Positions 45,400 to 55,920 of a DNA stretch of 64,000 nucleotides are shown piece by piece (position 1 is the first letter of the stretch; every line of letters starts with the position of its first letter). The stretch covers positions 243,784,978-243,848,977 of the forward strand of contig NC_090320.1 of the NCBI RefSeq assembly GCF_040869045.1, read 5' to 3'. Source of the stretch: Eurosta solidaginis (taxonomy: Eukaryota > Arthropoda > Insecta > Diptera > Tephritidae). The translations under genes and the position numbers were made by a program. The notes under the pieces are model-generated. The model searched no databases. It was given only the letters and a program-made list of their open reading frames with translations, and was not told the DNA's origin.

Positions 45400-45800
45400 T
45401 CACGAGTTTTTCTTATACCTTATAAACTAACAAACTGCTGTTTATATATTAAGAATACCGTTATTTAACTTTCCGAAACCGTTGGAAAAACTGAAATCGG
45501 ACAAATGTCTAATATAATACAAAAATACATCCTTGTGCCAAATTTCATTGAGATATCTCAAAATTTGAGGGACTAGTTTGCGTTCAAACAGACAGACGGA
45601 CATGGCTATATCAACTCAGTTCGTCGCCCTGATCAATTCGGTATACTTAATGGTGAGTCTATCTTCTATATTTCTCAACGTTACAAACATCGGACCAAAG
45701 TTAATATACCATTTCATGTTCATGAAAGGTATAAAAATTTGAGGGTATAGCGGATTTTTCAAATACCGTTTCGTGTTACACTTGACTAGATAAACAATCT
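45400..45800 (-). repeat. insertion of Helentron/DINE-like sequence
   Basis: GCCAAATTTCATTGAGATAT and CAGACAGACGGACATGGCTA match phrases of the family (compare 56060-56140 and 60720-60800). It lies between the RT palm and thumb of copy B. Confidence 0.5.
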
Positions 45801-45847
45801 TAGCCAGGTCACTTGATGAGTGTATTTACTTTTTTTTTTGTAGCACT

Positions 45848-46330
45848 GTGAATTTTTGTTTTGCATCTGTAAATTATTTTATTGACTTGGGAGTTACGAT
45901 GGATGCTAAACTTAGTTTCAACCTTCATATTATGGCTACTGTCAATAAGGCTAGAAGTGTTCTATCATTCGTGAAACGATGGTCTAAAGAATTTAGTGAC
46001 CCTTATGTAACTAAAGCCCTTTTTACCACATTGGTTAGACCGATACTAGGATACGAATCAATAGTCTGGAATCCGCGATATCAAGTTCATGCAGATAGAC
46101 TAGAGTCAATACAGAAGCAATTTTTACTTTTTTCTTTAAGGAATTTTCATTGGGACTCTGGGTATAATCTTCCACCTTATACTAGTCGGTTAAAGCTTAT
46201 CAATCTTCCAACTCTTGCAAGTCGTAGAGAAATGCTAGGCGTATTATTCATGGCTAAACTACTGAATGGACTGATTTCTAACCCCTTTCTTTTGAACGAA
46301 ACCTCTTGTTTTGAGGCAGTGCAGAACTAA
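45848..46330 (+). pseudogene. CR1-like copy B: thumb and C-terminal region
   Basis: The frame has DLGVTMDAKLSFNLHI, ARSVLSFVKRWSKEF, LVRPILGYESIVWNP and a LINLPTLASRREMLGV block, the same order as copy A but without its stop. It ends at TAA 46330. Coding similarity in copy A continues a little further, so this copy may be slightly short. Confidence 0.75.
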
Positions 46331-46734
46331 TTTCGAAATGAACCTTTTCGGTGTTTGTGTCATGATTTTAGGTCTCATTTGAACTCGTTTGATATAACAG
46401 ATTCACTTTTTACTATAAAGAAAACTGTCCTATCCTGTCTTAACTCATAACAAAAAATAATAAAATAAAAAAAAAATTAAAAATCTTTATATAAAATGTT
46501 CACTTATTTAACTACGTAGTATATGTATTATTTCCAACTGTTCTGTATAATACTCAGCTGATGATATTTATTCTGTAGCTGAGCAGTTTTAGATCTCAAC
46601 GCTTAACAAACCTCCACCTATCAAAAACTTGGCAAAGAGAAAATCCGTGCGTCATGCGGATACGCCCCTCGTGTCGGTTGGGCGTGCTTTGGAGGGTATT
46701 TATCCGTTGGGTTTATTATTATTATTAGTAAGAT

Positions 46735-48072
46735 CAAATGATCTTAGAAATTTTACAGCCCCACTCTTCTTTTCACGCCTTACCGGCTTGATGGATCGTA
46801 TGTAACTCCTGTCCCATTTTGATTTCTTCCAAGCTGATTGGGATGTCTACTGTAGATTCATGGAGAGCAGCACCCTTCTTGGCCAACCCATTGGCCTTTT
46901 CGGTACCTTGAGCAAAGTCTCTGGAATTTTTGTCTGCGTTCCAGAATACTTCTCGATGAAGTACTGTGTCAGATTATTGCCAGACTCTCCATATATATAT
47001 TAACAGGACTGCAGTTTAAGCGCGCATCCTCCAGAAGTTCTGCGGCTGCTGTAGTGATCTGACAGCCTACTCATGCCTGGATCGAAACAGCCATTGGTAT
47101 ACACGTGTATAATATGTTCTCCCCATTCCGCACAGTTGCGCCAACTCTCAAACTATATTGTGGCCTGCAGATCAATTTCCAAGCTCAGGAACGGGACCAT
47201 GTAGCCTCTTCGCCCTGTATGAGATGGCCCTGTATGCTTGGGCCATATGGCTGGCACTCAAGCTGCCTCGAGGCCTTAAGCCTTATCGCCATTTGGCATA
47301 GTATTTGTGCTCCCGCTAATCATTTGATAACATACATACCCCTCTAGTTTCTAAGTATAAGAAATTTTGTGTGGCTCTCCAACAAACAAGGGCTCCATAG
47401 TAAAGTATGAAATGGACAGTGTCCGTAAATACACAATGAGCGAATGTTGGCGATAGGCATCCAGCATCCTCTTGTATGCGGAGGATTTCTTCGTAGGATT
47501 ACCCCTTCCAGCTTAGACAATTCTGGACCTTATATATCCTGGTAAATAATACTAGAGCGACTTATTCCGTCGTTAACTCGACTCCAGATGGCCGGGCATG
47601 TACATCTCGAAGTACCTGATCCATCGAACAGCCTTAGCAATTGGTTGATGACCAGCGTCCACAGCATCGGTGATAATACCCCACCCTGCGGCGTTTCTCT
47701 GTTTACAGATTTTGTGACATCGCAAAAACCCCATTGCAAAGTGAACTATCCTGCAGCTTAGCAAAGAGTCGATCCAGTTTGCTAAGACCGGATGTACTTC
47801 AATATAGTTGACATTGTCCATGATTCCTTATTTTCAGGAAAACACCTAGGGAATATTCTTGATGTTCCAAGGCTTTCTTTATGCTCATGACCACCCCACC
47901 TTATGCAATGTATTACCCACTAATTTGCTTTGGTGTATGCATATTATGCAGAAGAGAACAATGCTTCGCTCATAGTCTTTCGGGTGCAGATAACTGGTTC
48001 TTCCCATTTTCGGTATGAAGACTATTCGAGCCGTTATCAAAGTTTGCGGGACCTGGTTCAGTTTAATGCAAA
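46735..48072 (-). pseudogene. LOA copy C: RNase H and RT remains
   Basis: Minus-strand pieces include an IGDPTVD-free RNase H region at 46740-47110 with many stops, the RT thumb around 47350-47530, and an open piece 47573-47821 starting MDNVNYIEVHPVLANWIDSL, which lines up with the MDGLNYIKVHPALIRWIGC block of copies 1 and 2. An RGTPQGGVLSP-like block (RETPQGGVLSPMLWTL) is in frame at 47640-47720. The YADD region is lost. It is far more decayed than the other two copies, so it is the oldest. Confidence 0.7.
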
Positions 48073-48087
48073 ACCTTAAAGATTGTT
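48073..48087. repeat. target-site duplication, left copy
   Basis: ACCTTAAAGATTGTT is identical to 51565-51579. This 15-bp pair sets the limits of LOA copy 2. Confidence 0.9.
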
Positions 48088-48089
48088 GA

Positions 48090-50048
48090 TTGTTAATGGT
48101 AAGGAAACAGCTGCATTCATATATGCTGCCTAATTACACCACTGAGGATCTCGTAGCGGTGGCCGTTGAGCAAAAGAATAAGCAGGCATTTATCCTGGCG
48201 TCCTGCTACATGGCCCATGCTGCGGAGGTCCCACCGATGGAGTGCAAAAGGCTAGTACAGGAGGAAGGGCGCAAAGGGCGGTTGGTCATAGGCGCAGATG
48301 CAAATGCGCACCACAATGCGTGGGGAAGGGCAGATACGAACGAGAGAGGCGAATCTCTGTTTTGTTACATCCTGCAAACCAATTTGCAGATAGCCAACAG
48401 GGGAAATGTCCCTACATACATTGGTCCAACATCCAGCAATGTTCTGGACATTACATTGAGCTCCGAGCGTGATATATCAAGGTATGATTGTATGGTTCTT
48501 GATAGACCATCCTTCTCCGACCATGCGTATATCAGCTTCAACATCCCCCTAAAGAGGGTACAGAAGGGAGGAACCTTTAGAAACCCTAGGTCAACGAACT
48601 GGACTAAATTCCAGAAACATGTAGAAACAAAACTGGGACAACCCAAAGAGGTTGCTAATGTAGAGGAACTGGAGGAGTCGAATGAATTCCTAACAAGGAC
48701 GCTTATGACTGCGTATAACAAAGCTTGCCCTCTAAGAAGATTCAGAGGAAAACCAAAGCCGCCATGGTGGAGCAATGAGCTGAGTCTTCTAAGAACACAG
48801 GTAAAAGAAATGTTTAAGCTCGCAAAGACCGCGGAAAGCGAAGCGTGTCGGGACGAGTACAGGGATCTACTAAGGATCTACAAGCGCGAAATTACCAGGG
48901 CGAAGAGAAACTCATGGAAAAGTTTCTGTACGGACATAGAGTGCTCCAGCGAAACAGTACGGTTGAAAAAAGTCCTAGCAAAGGGAAACATAGTCCAGGG
49001 ACTAATAAAGAAAGAGAACGGGGAATGGTCACGTAATAGTGAGGAATCCCTTGAGGTGCTTCTCGATACACATTTCCCATCGGGAGACGGTTTAGAGGAG
49101 CCAGCAGACATCACTCACACTTCGATCACGGAGCTAGTGGTGCCGGGCTTGGTGACCGATACCAAGATCGAGTGGGCAGTGAAGACGTTTTCTAAGTTTA
49201 AATCGCCGGGCCCAGATGGTATATTCCCGGCCATGCTACAAGTCTCAAGTAGGGCGGTCGTGGAATGGCTTAAAATAATATTCGATGGGTGCATACGACT
49301 GAAACATGTACCGCACTCTTGGAGAACTGCTCGTGTAGCTTTTCTACCAAAGGCGGGGAAGATCGGTCACATGTATTCCAAAGACTATAGACCCATTAGC
49401 TTAACATCATTTCTGCTCAAAACCTTTGAGAGGCTGATAGATGTGTACATAAAGTCCAACGTGGATGAAAAGCTGCTCTCCACAACACAGCATGCGTACA
49501 CCAAAGGCAAGTCGGTAGACACCGCATTGCATAGGGTGGTAATAAGCATAGAGAAATCCCTGGAATATAAGGAGTATGCTCTAGGAGTCTTCTTGGACAT
49601 TGGCGGGGCTTTCAATAATGTTGCAAAATGGGCGATTATGGATGGTCTTAATTACATTAAAGTACATCCTGCCTTAATCAGATGGATCGGCTGCATGTTA
49701 AATTGCAGAAAAATTACATCAAAATGGGGATTGTACGAGGCCACGAAATCAGTGGACAGGGGCACGCCCCAGGGAGGGGTGCTATCACCTCTGCTGTGGA
49801 CGCTGGTCATCAACCAACTGCTCAGGCAATTCGATGAGGGACCCGTAAAACTTACGGCTTACGCAGATGACGTTGCAATTGTCATAAGTGGAAAGTGCCT
49901 TCCAACGATTAGTTCTTTGATGGATCGGGCGCTTCGCGATATTCATACCTGGGCATCTAATGTCGGGTTGAAAGTCAATGCGGAGAAGACGGATATGGTC
50001 TTGTTTACAAAGAGGTACAAGGTCCAAATTGGACCAGGCCTAAGTTAG
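48090..50048 (+). pseudogene. LOA copy 2: endonuclease C-terminal half and reverse transcriptase
   Basis: A 652-codon open frame. Residues about 65-80 hold IGADANAHHNAWG and about 145 SDHAYISF, the last motifs of the apurinic-type endonuclease that nicks the target. KPPWWSNELS lies near 225. The RT follows: SPGPDGIFPAM near 372, FLDIGGAFNN near 501, RGTPQGGVLSPLLW near 553 and AYADDVAIV near 588. The N-terminal half of the endonuclease and ORF1 are missing, so the first ATG is not genuine. One base lost near 50025, in a CCC run that copy 1 keeps, throws the frame and ends it at 50048. This is the best-preserved RT in the window. Confidence 0.9.
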
Positions 50049-50053
50049 GAGGG

Positions 50054-51460
50054 GTGACCTTACAGGAAAAACCTTGCACAAAATATTTAGAAATCATCCT
50101 AGACAGTAAGCTGTCATGGAAGCTCAACGCGGAGGAGAGGGTCAAGAAGGCCTCAACGGCACTCTATGCATGTAAAAGAATGCTGGGGTGTACGTGGGGC
50201 CTATCGCCCTCTCTTTCTCATTGGGTTTTTACAGCGATTGTAAGCCCTATTCTATACTATGGAGTTCTTGTTTGGTGGAAAGCCACACAAAAAACAACAT
50301 ACCTCAAAAAATTAGAGGGGGTATGCAGACTATCGATGCTTAGCATTACGGGAGCCCTGAAAACAACCCCGACGGCTGCAGTGTATGCCATTTTGCACAT
50401 CCCACCTGTAGACCTGGTAGCAAAGAACAAAGCGTTAACGACCGCAACCAGGCTCGGTACTTCGGGGCAGCTTGAGCGCCGACCATATGGCCATAGTAGT
50501 ATAGCGTCATCAATCACAAGTCGAAGAGACTACATGATTCCCTATCTGCGCTTCGAGGGAGATCTTAAGGCCACAAATGAGGTGGACGGTTGGCGCAAGG
50601 GTGCGCAAATGGCGGACGAGGCGATACATGTGTACACCGATGTTTCCAAAGTAGTGGAAGGAGTAGGGTCTGCGGTATACTGCGCTGATCCGGAAATAAG
50701 CAGCTCCTACAGGCTGCCGGATTACTGTAGCATTTTCCAAGCAAAAATATTAGCCGTAACCAAAGCAGTAGAAACCCTGGAAGAGAATAGCTTAAGCTGC
50801 AACCGTGTTAACTTTTATATTGACAGTCAAGCAGCAATTAAGGCAATAATCTCGCATAGCACAGCATCTAAATGCGTGTTAGAGTGTAAGCACTCTCTGG
50901 AGAGAATCGGGACAGGGAGAAGCATACATCTATATTGGGTCCCAGGGCATATGGGAATAGATGGGAATGAAAAAGCGGACGAACTAGCTAAAAAGGGCGC
51001 ATTCCTTGAAGCTTGCTCCGTAGATGTCCCAATTAGATTGGGCGAGATTAAGCGAAGGCGAGAGGTGCACATGATCGACCAAGCGGGAAAGGCGTGGGTT
51101 CAAGCGCGGGGCTGTAAAGTGTCTAGGTCTTACAACCTTAAACTAACACAGTTGGTCCTCTCATTAAAAAGAGAGGACTGTAGACTCATGACGGGTATTC
51201 TGACTGGACACTGCCTTCTGGCGTCACATGCCTTTAAAATAGGCTTGGTCAGTGATAGCAGATGTAGGAAGTGCGGGTTGGAGGAGGAAACGATCGAGCA
51301 CGTTCTGTGCTCGTGCCCTGCAATTGCCAGGCTAAGACTCCAGCTATTAGGAGTGATACAGCTGTCAGATCTAGAAGCAGCAAGTGGCTTAAGTCCTAGG
51401 AAGCTTCTAGTATTTGCCAAGAGGACGGAGTTATTTTATAACATAGGTCCTGGTTTTTGA
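50054..51460 (+). pseudogene. LOA copy 2: RT thumb, RNase H and C-terminus
   Basis: A 468-codon frame continues ORF2 after the single-base loss. It has an LGCTWGLSPSLSHWVF block near residue 48 (thumb), then RNase H. Two catalytic blocks are changed against copy 1: TDGS reads TDVS near residue 193, and FQAEI reads FQAKI near 230, so the RNase H glutamate has become lysine. IDSQAA and NEKADELA are kept. The knuckle CRKCGLEEETIEHVLCSC follows near 402. A 12-codon stretch present in copy 1 (after KVSK) is shortened here. ORF2 ends at TGA 51460, and the copy could not be autonomous. Confidence 0.9.
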
Positions 51461-51564
51461 TAGGGTTTTTCAGTTTGGTAGTTAAAACAAACTTCTGGTA
51501 ACACTAGGGACTCAATCAGTCTATGTGAGGTCCTCATGGACCGGCCAGTTCAACCTAAATACCT

Positions 51565-51579
51565 ACCTTAAAGATTGTT
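51565..51579. repeat. target-site duplication, right copy
   Basis: ACCTTAAAGATTGTT, identical to 48073-48087. Confidence 0.9.
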
Positions 51580-52230
51580 CTAAGTTATTATACAAACTTG
51601 CCACCTGCCATCTGCCATGGCTAGAAAAGCATCCAGTAAAATCCACACATCATCTGTAAAGGGATTTCCTTGTTTTCTCTCCATTATTCTATGCGTACCT
51701 GCAAATGTATCCATAATAGGACCTGTACAAATAAAGCACTAATAATCTATCAATGGTCAACCTAGGCTAAGTAGCCTGGAAAAAACCCGATGGACATCAA
51801 TAACTGGGGCGATGCGTAGAAAGTGTTAGCAAATTATAGAAGGCCCAGCTAGACGTATATGGTAGGAGCCAACGTATAAAATTAGACATTGCCTAGATAG
51901 ACAATACCAGCTAGGAACATTACTAACTCGAATCATACGTGAAAGGCACTAACAAACTATCAATAGAGGCTCATAATATTCAAAGGATAAATGTTGCCAG
52001 ACGCGTTGCAAAGTCGAAAAAAAAAACTGATAAGTAAGAAAATAAGCCATGTGACCCACCAGAAGAAGATCAAGAAGTAAAGGCATTGATTGAAAACTAT
52101 TGCCTTCCATACGTCCCTTCACTGCATCAATACATATTTTACTCGACTTAGAATCTGGGCATCCTGGCAGATGATTGGCATCTACGTACATCCATGTTTA
52201 TGTAAACGGACTGAGTTTGTCATTAACTTA
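51580..52230. other. mostly non-coding; start may continue LOA copy C
   Basis: The first 100 bp weakly continue copy C on the minus strand. The rest shows nothing recognisable. Confidence 0.35.
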
Positions 52231-52231
52231 C

Positions 52232-53019
52232 TTAGGCCCGGGTTTTCAGTACAAGTTCAACTAATTTTGTCAGTTAAACTACGCTTAAACTTATTCTGCA
52301 GTTTTTCAGTCTACTTTAACTGAAGTTTAAGCTGAGCTTAAGCGGCCGATGTGGCAGGGTTAAACTCTAGTTAACCTATCGGCGATTTGCGTTCGTGCGA
52401 AATGGCGTCGAATATACCCAACAAGCATTTGGCCTTGAGTATCATTAACCATTAAAACTCAAGAGATGTAACGAAACAGTGGCTCAACTTGAGAATCATA
52501 GTATACTCAGCAAAAGAGGTGTTTTTTATAAAGCGAAAAATGCTATTACTTATGTTGAAAAATGATAGTTCCCAATTCGTGGGTCTTTGACTGGACTTAA
52601 GTGTAAGATTGCAATACTACTAACGTTGGATATCAACTCGAGAACTATAAATTTAACAAAATTTCCCAAAGGTTGGGCAGTGATTTGAGAATGAAGTTGG
52701 ATATCAACTTGAGAACTATCTGGATTAAGAATAACTGAAAAATGATATTGGATATCACCTCCGGAACTAGATATATATTTCGCTGGAGAAATATCTTTTA
52801 AATGTTGGTTGGGTAAGCAAAATGAAGCTGTTGTCGTATCTACAAATGATCTAGATAGTAATAAACCAATGTTGCGGTACAAATAGCCCACCCCAAAGGC
52901 TAACTTAAACTGTGACTGTAAAACTGCTCAGTAGTTTAACTGGAGTTTAGATTTGACTAGAGTTTAAGCAAGCTTAGTTTAAGCTAAGCTTAACCAACTA
53001 CTGAAAAACCGGGCCCTAA
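52232..53019. mobile_element. Harbinger-type MITE, both ends present
   Basis: Left GGCCCGGGTTTTCAGTACAA preceded by TTA, right CTGAAAAACCGGGCC followed by CTAA. Long AGTTTAA-rich inverted termini as at 20932-22000. The MASNIPNK-type start lies at 52401 and is broken within 20 codons. Confidence 0.8.
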
Positions 53020-53385
53020 AGGCCATCGATGTTTCCTCCTCCAAAGAAAAAAAAATTGAAAAGAAAAAAAAACACTAGCACTTAGCTTAGACTACTATGC
53101 TGCCGGGGTACAGCAGATAGATAATTTCAAAATTTAGAGTTCGACATTGGAAAGTTTTAATTTTCCATTGTATGGTGTTGTCCATACTATCGTTGCCTTG
53201 CTGTACTGGAACCGTTTTCTGATATCTACTAATATGTTTGTTTTGCTAAGCATATTTAGCTTTTTTTAAACAAATGTTGCCAAAAATATGTTTTACTTAA
53301 CAATAGAAAATATATTTAGATACTTATGTAGATAAAAACAAATGTACGTATTAAATATTTAGAAGGTATTTCTGTATATTAGGGT
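53020..53385. other. non-coding
   Basis: Nothing recognised. Confidence 0.35.
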
Positions 53386-53789
53386 GGGTCTATTTGTATG
53401 GACGAAAGTTAACCGATATCGCGCCATCGATTTTTCAATAGGATTTGGGCTCAGGAATAAAAAGTTCCACTACGCATACCCAAAAAAATAATTTTCGAGC
53501 CTGCGAAATTTCATTTTTGTTTTTTTTTAATTTTTTTCGACTTTGATTTTTAAGGTTTTTTTCATGACCTACTAAAAAAATGTTCAGGTGTATATATGTA
53601 TATATTTATTATTACTTTTTTTTTTTTTCAAAAAACTGTTATCGCCAACGGTATACATGAAAATTTTACAATTGAATGAAAATTGTTTAGTATTTATTAT
53701 TTTTTTGGGTATGTGTAGTGGAACTTTTTTTCCTGAGCCTAAATCCTATCGAAAAAGCAATGGCGCGATATCGGTTAATAAATCGACCC
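53386..53789. mobile_element. F-family MITE, third copy
   Basis: Left GGGTCTATTTGTATGGACG (long type), right GGTTAATAAATCGACCC (short type), same orientation as 9728-10890. The centre carries a TATATATGTATATATTTA run and AACTGTTATCGCCAACG. Confidence 0.85.
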
Positions 53790-55920
53790 AGTCTACTGTA
53801 TATACATATGTAGGTACTTACACCTCGAAAATCGAATTCCCCACTCCGGTTGTTGCGTCATTTTTTCTCGTTCTGTATAAACAGGTGTATATCTCGTATT
53901 CTCCAGTTTGACAAATAAGAAAACTGCTGCAACAGCAAAAAAAACTGCGCTAGTACGGCTGCGAGGCCTTCAAAAGCCGGACTGCTGCTTTTGCTGATAA
54001 GCGATGTGCGACGTTTCCCAAAAATTTCCAAATAAATCAACAAACTGTAGCAGAGAAGATAACGTTTATGTAGATTAATGAAGAAAAAAACGTTTGTTTT
54101 TGTTTTGAGAGATTTCGTCTGAAATTAAGCAAACTATCCTGCGTACGAGGATAATTCGTTGCACTGGTTTGGACGAAGTAGAAATATAAGCCAAATCAAG
54201 TAAGAGTCAAGTACGGCAGACGGTAGAAGAGAATGATGGGCGAGCGTACAGTGAGTGGATTGCAAAAAAGTGGGAGTTCGGCCTCTGCAATCTAGAGACA
54301 CGCTGTTGATTGATGGATTTTAGCGAAGCTTGCAGTAGCTTGGAGATCGACTGACGGTTTGCTTTGCGTAGAATTTGCCTGGAATGCGTTAAATTATGAT
54401 TTGGAGTATACGTTTTTTTAATGGCAATTTTTTGCTTTTAATTTGTGGGTTGCGTTTTTCGGATAACTATTAATGGAGCCAAATTTATGTAGGTGAAGAT
54501 TACCGGATTACGATGTTCTGCTTGCAGTTAAAGGATTGCAATTTGTAGATTTTGATTTAGAGAATTTACTTTTGTGAATCGTTTTTGTAGAATGTATTTT
54601 GTGGAACGTATTTAGTGAAATGTAAATATTACATTAACTATTAATGGAGCACAATTTAGGTGACGATTACCGGATTACGTTGTTGCTTCTGAATTTTAGA
54701 TTTCTGTATATGAAATTTGTGGACCGTTATTGTAGAACATATTTTGTAGAACGTATTTCGTGGATAGTATTTCGAGCAATGTAAATATCAAATTGCAGAT
54801 TTATTATTATTATTAATAATGAAGAACTTATTAAATATATGGACATATATGCGTATATGAATTAATTGTAAACACCGAATTTTTGGATTTTGAATTGTCT
54901 AACACGATTTTCAGTTAAAAGTATATGGAACGCAGTTTTTAAATGACGATTTTATGTTTACAATTTTTTACATACCTATGTATGTATATTTTCTGAATTC
55001 ACTTTTTAAACTTGAATTTGTGGAAATTATTTGGTGGAATGTGTTCGAACTGATGTATACAATTGGTGGAACACAATACAATTTTTAGCTAAAGATTTTG
55101 AAATTCACTCTGTGGACCGTGTTGTGTGGAACGTAGTTTGTGGGACGTATTTTATGGAACGTGTTTATTTTCTTATTTACGAACAACGATTTCGACTACC
55201 TTTTCGATATGCAATTTTTAGAGTATTATTTTCGATTATTTGCGCACAATTTGACGTTTCAAATAGGCCACATGTGATATATTCAAATGAATGCGTGCTA
55301 ATAACGATTTGGGCGTTTATTTTACGAATTTTAAATTTTTTTATGACTTCAGTAGCTGCGGAAACGACTTTGAGCCAAAAAAAAAAACGTTTTTTAATAT
55401 TTTTGTTGTTTTTTACCACTTGTTTTTCTTTCAAGATAAGCGCTTTTATCAGCAGGCAATTTTAAGTTTAATCTTTTTAATTTTAATTTAGGCACGAATG
55501 CAAAAAAACCTTGGAACTTGAAATATCAATTTTAATAATAATTTAAAAAACACAACGCGCAAGAACTTTTTGATGATCAGAGATCAGCACCAACCAACAA
55601 ATTTGAAATGAATGCTTAAATACAAATATGCATACTATTTATGGAAGTGACTTAGATAATTATTTTATATTATTATTTAATATATCAGATGCACAGACAC
55701 AAAAAACAAAATTTGTGAGTGATATTTAATTACACGCAAAACCGCAAAAAATAAATCAGACAAAAGAAATTTACGCGAAAATAGCCCGCCACAAGATCGA
55801 TGGATTGTTATTATACAAATGAGAGTCAATTTTGAGTGGACTTTCATTTATATACGAAACGATAAGCATGGCTTGGCTATTATAAATTTTATTTTACATT
55901 TTTTGCCATCATATATTTTT
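53790..55920. repeat. non-coding region with diffuse internal repeats
   Basis: A 90-bp block beginning TTAATGGAGCCAAATTTATG (54473) recurs as TTAATGGAGCACAATTTAGG (54645), both followed by GATTACCGGATTACG. Words of the type GTGGAACGTATTT/GTAGAACATATTT occur about ten times between 54590 and 55170. Frames at 55031-55491 are phenylalanine/isoleucine-rich and overlap on both strands; I do not call them genes. Confidence 0.5.

Larger units (their letters stand above)
44987..46735 (+). mobile_element. CR1-like non-LTR element, copy B, inserted in LOA copy C
   Basis: It begins abruptly inside the RT and ends in (TTA)n after GTCGGTTGGGCGTGCTTTGG-type sequence, so it is 5'-truncated. A block at 45400-45800 that resembles the Helentron/DINE-like family interrupts its coding. 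Confidence 0.8.
44720..48072 (-). mobile_element. LOA-like element copy C, old, split by two later insertions
   Basis: On the minus strand 44720-44985 matches the C-terminal part of LOA copy 1 (the region at 1097-1370). The match resumes at about 46735 with the RNase H part and continues to 48072 in the RT. The gap is filled exactly by CR1-like copy B. The 48072 edge is the insertion site of LOA copy 2, and weak similarity continues beyond it from 51580 to about 51680. Confidence 0.75.
48088..51564 (+). mobile_element. LOA-type non-LTR retrotransposon, copy 2
   Basis: It starts within the endonuclease domain and runs through the RT, RNase H and 3' end (GGACCGGCCAGTTCAACCTA). It inserted into copy C with a 15-bp target duplication. 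It closely matches copy 1 in inverted orientation 44 kb away. Confidence 0.92.

Noticed and set aside
55031..55491. Protein-coding gene in the 55.0-55.5 kb frames
   Set aside because: Frames on both strands overlap, are dominated by F, I and K, and have no domain or splice support.
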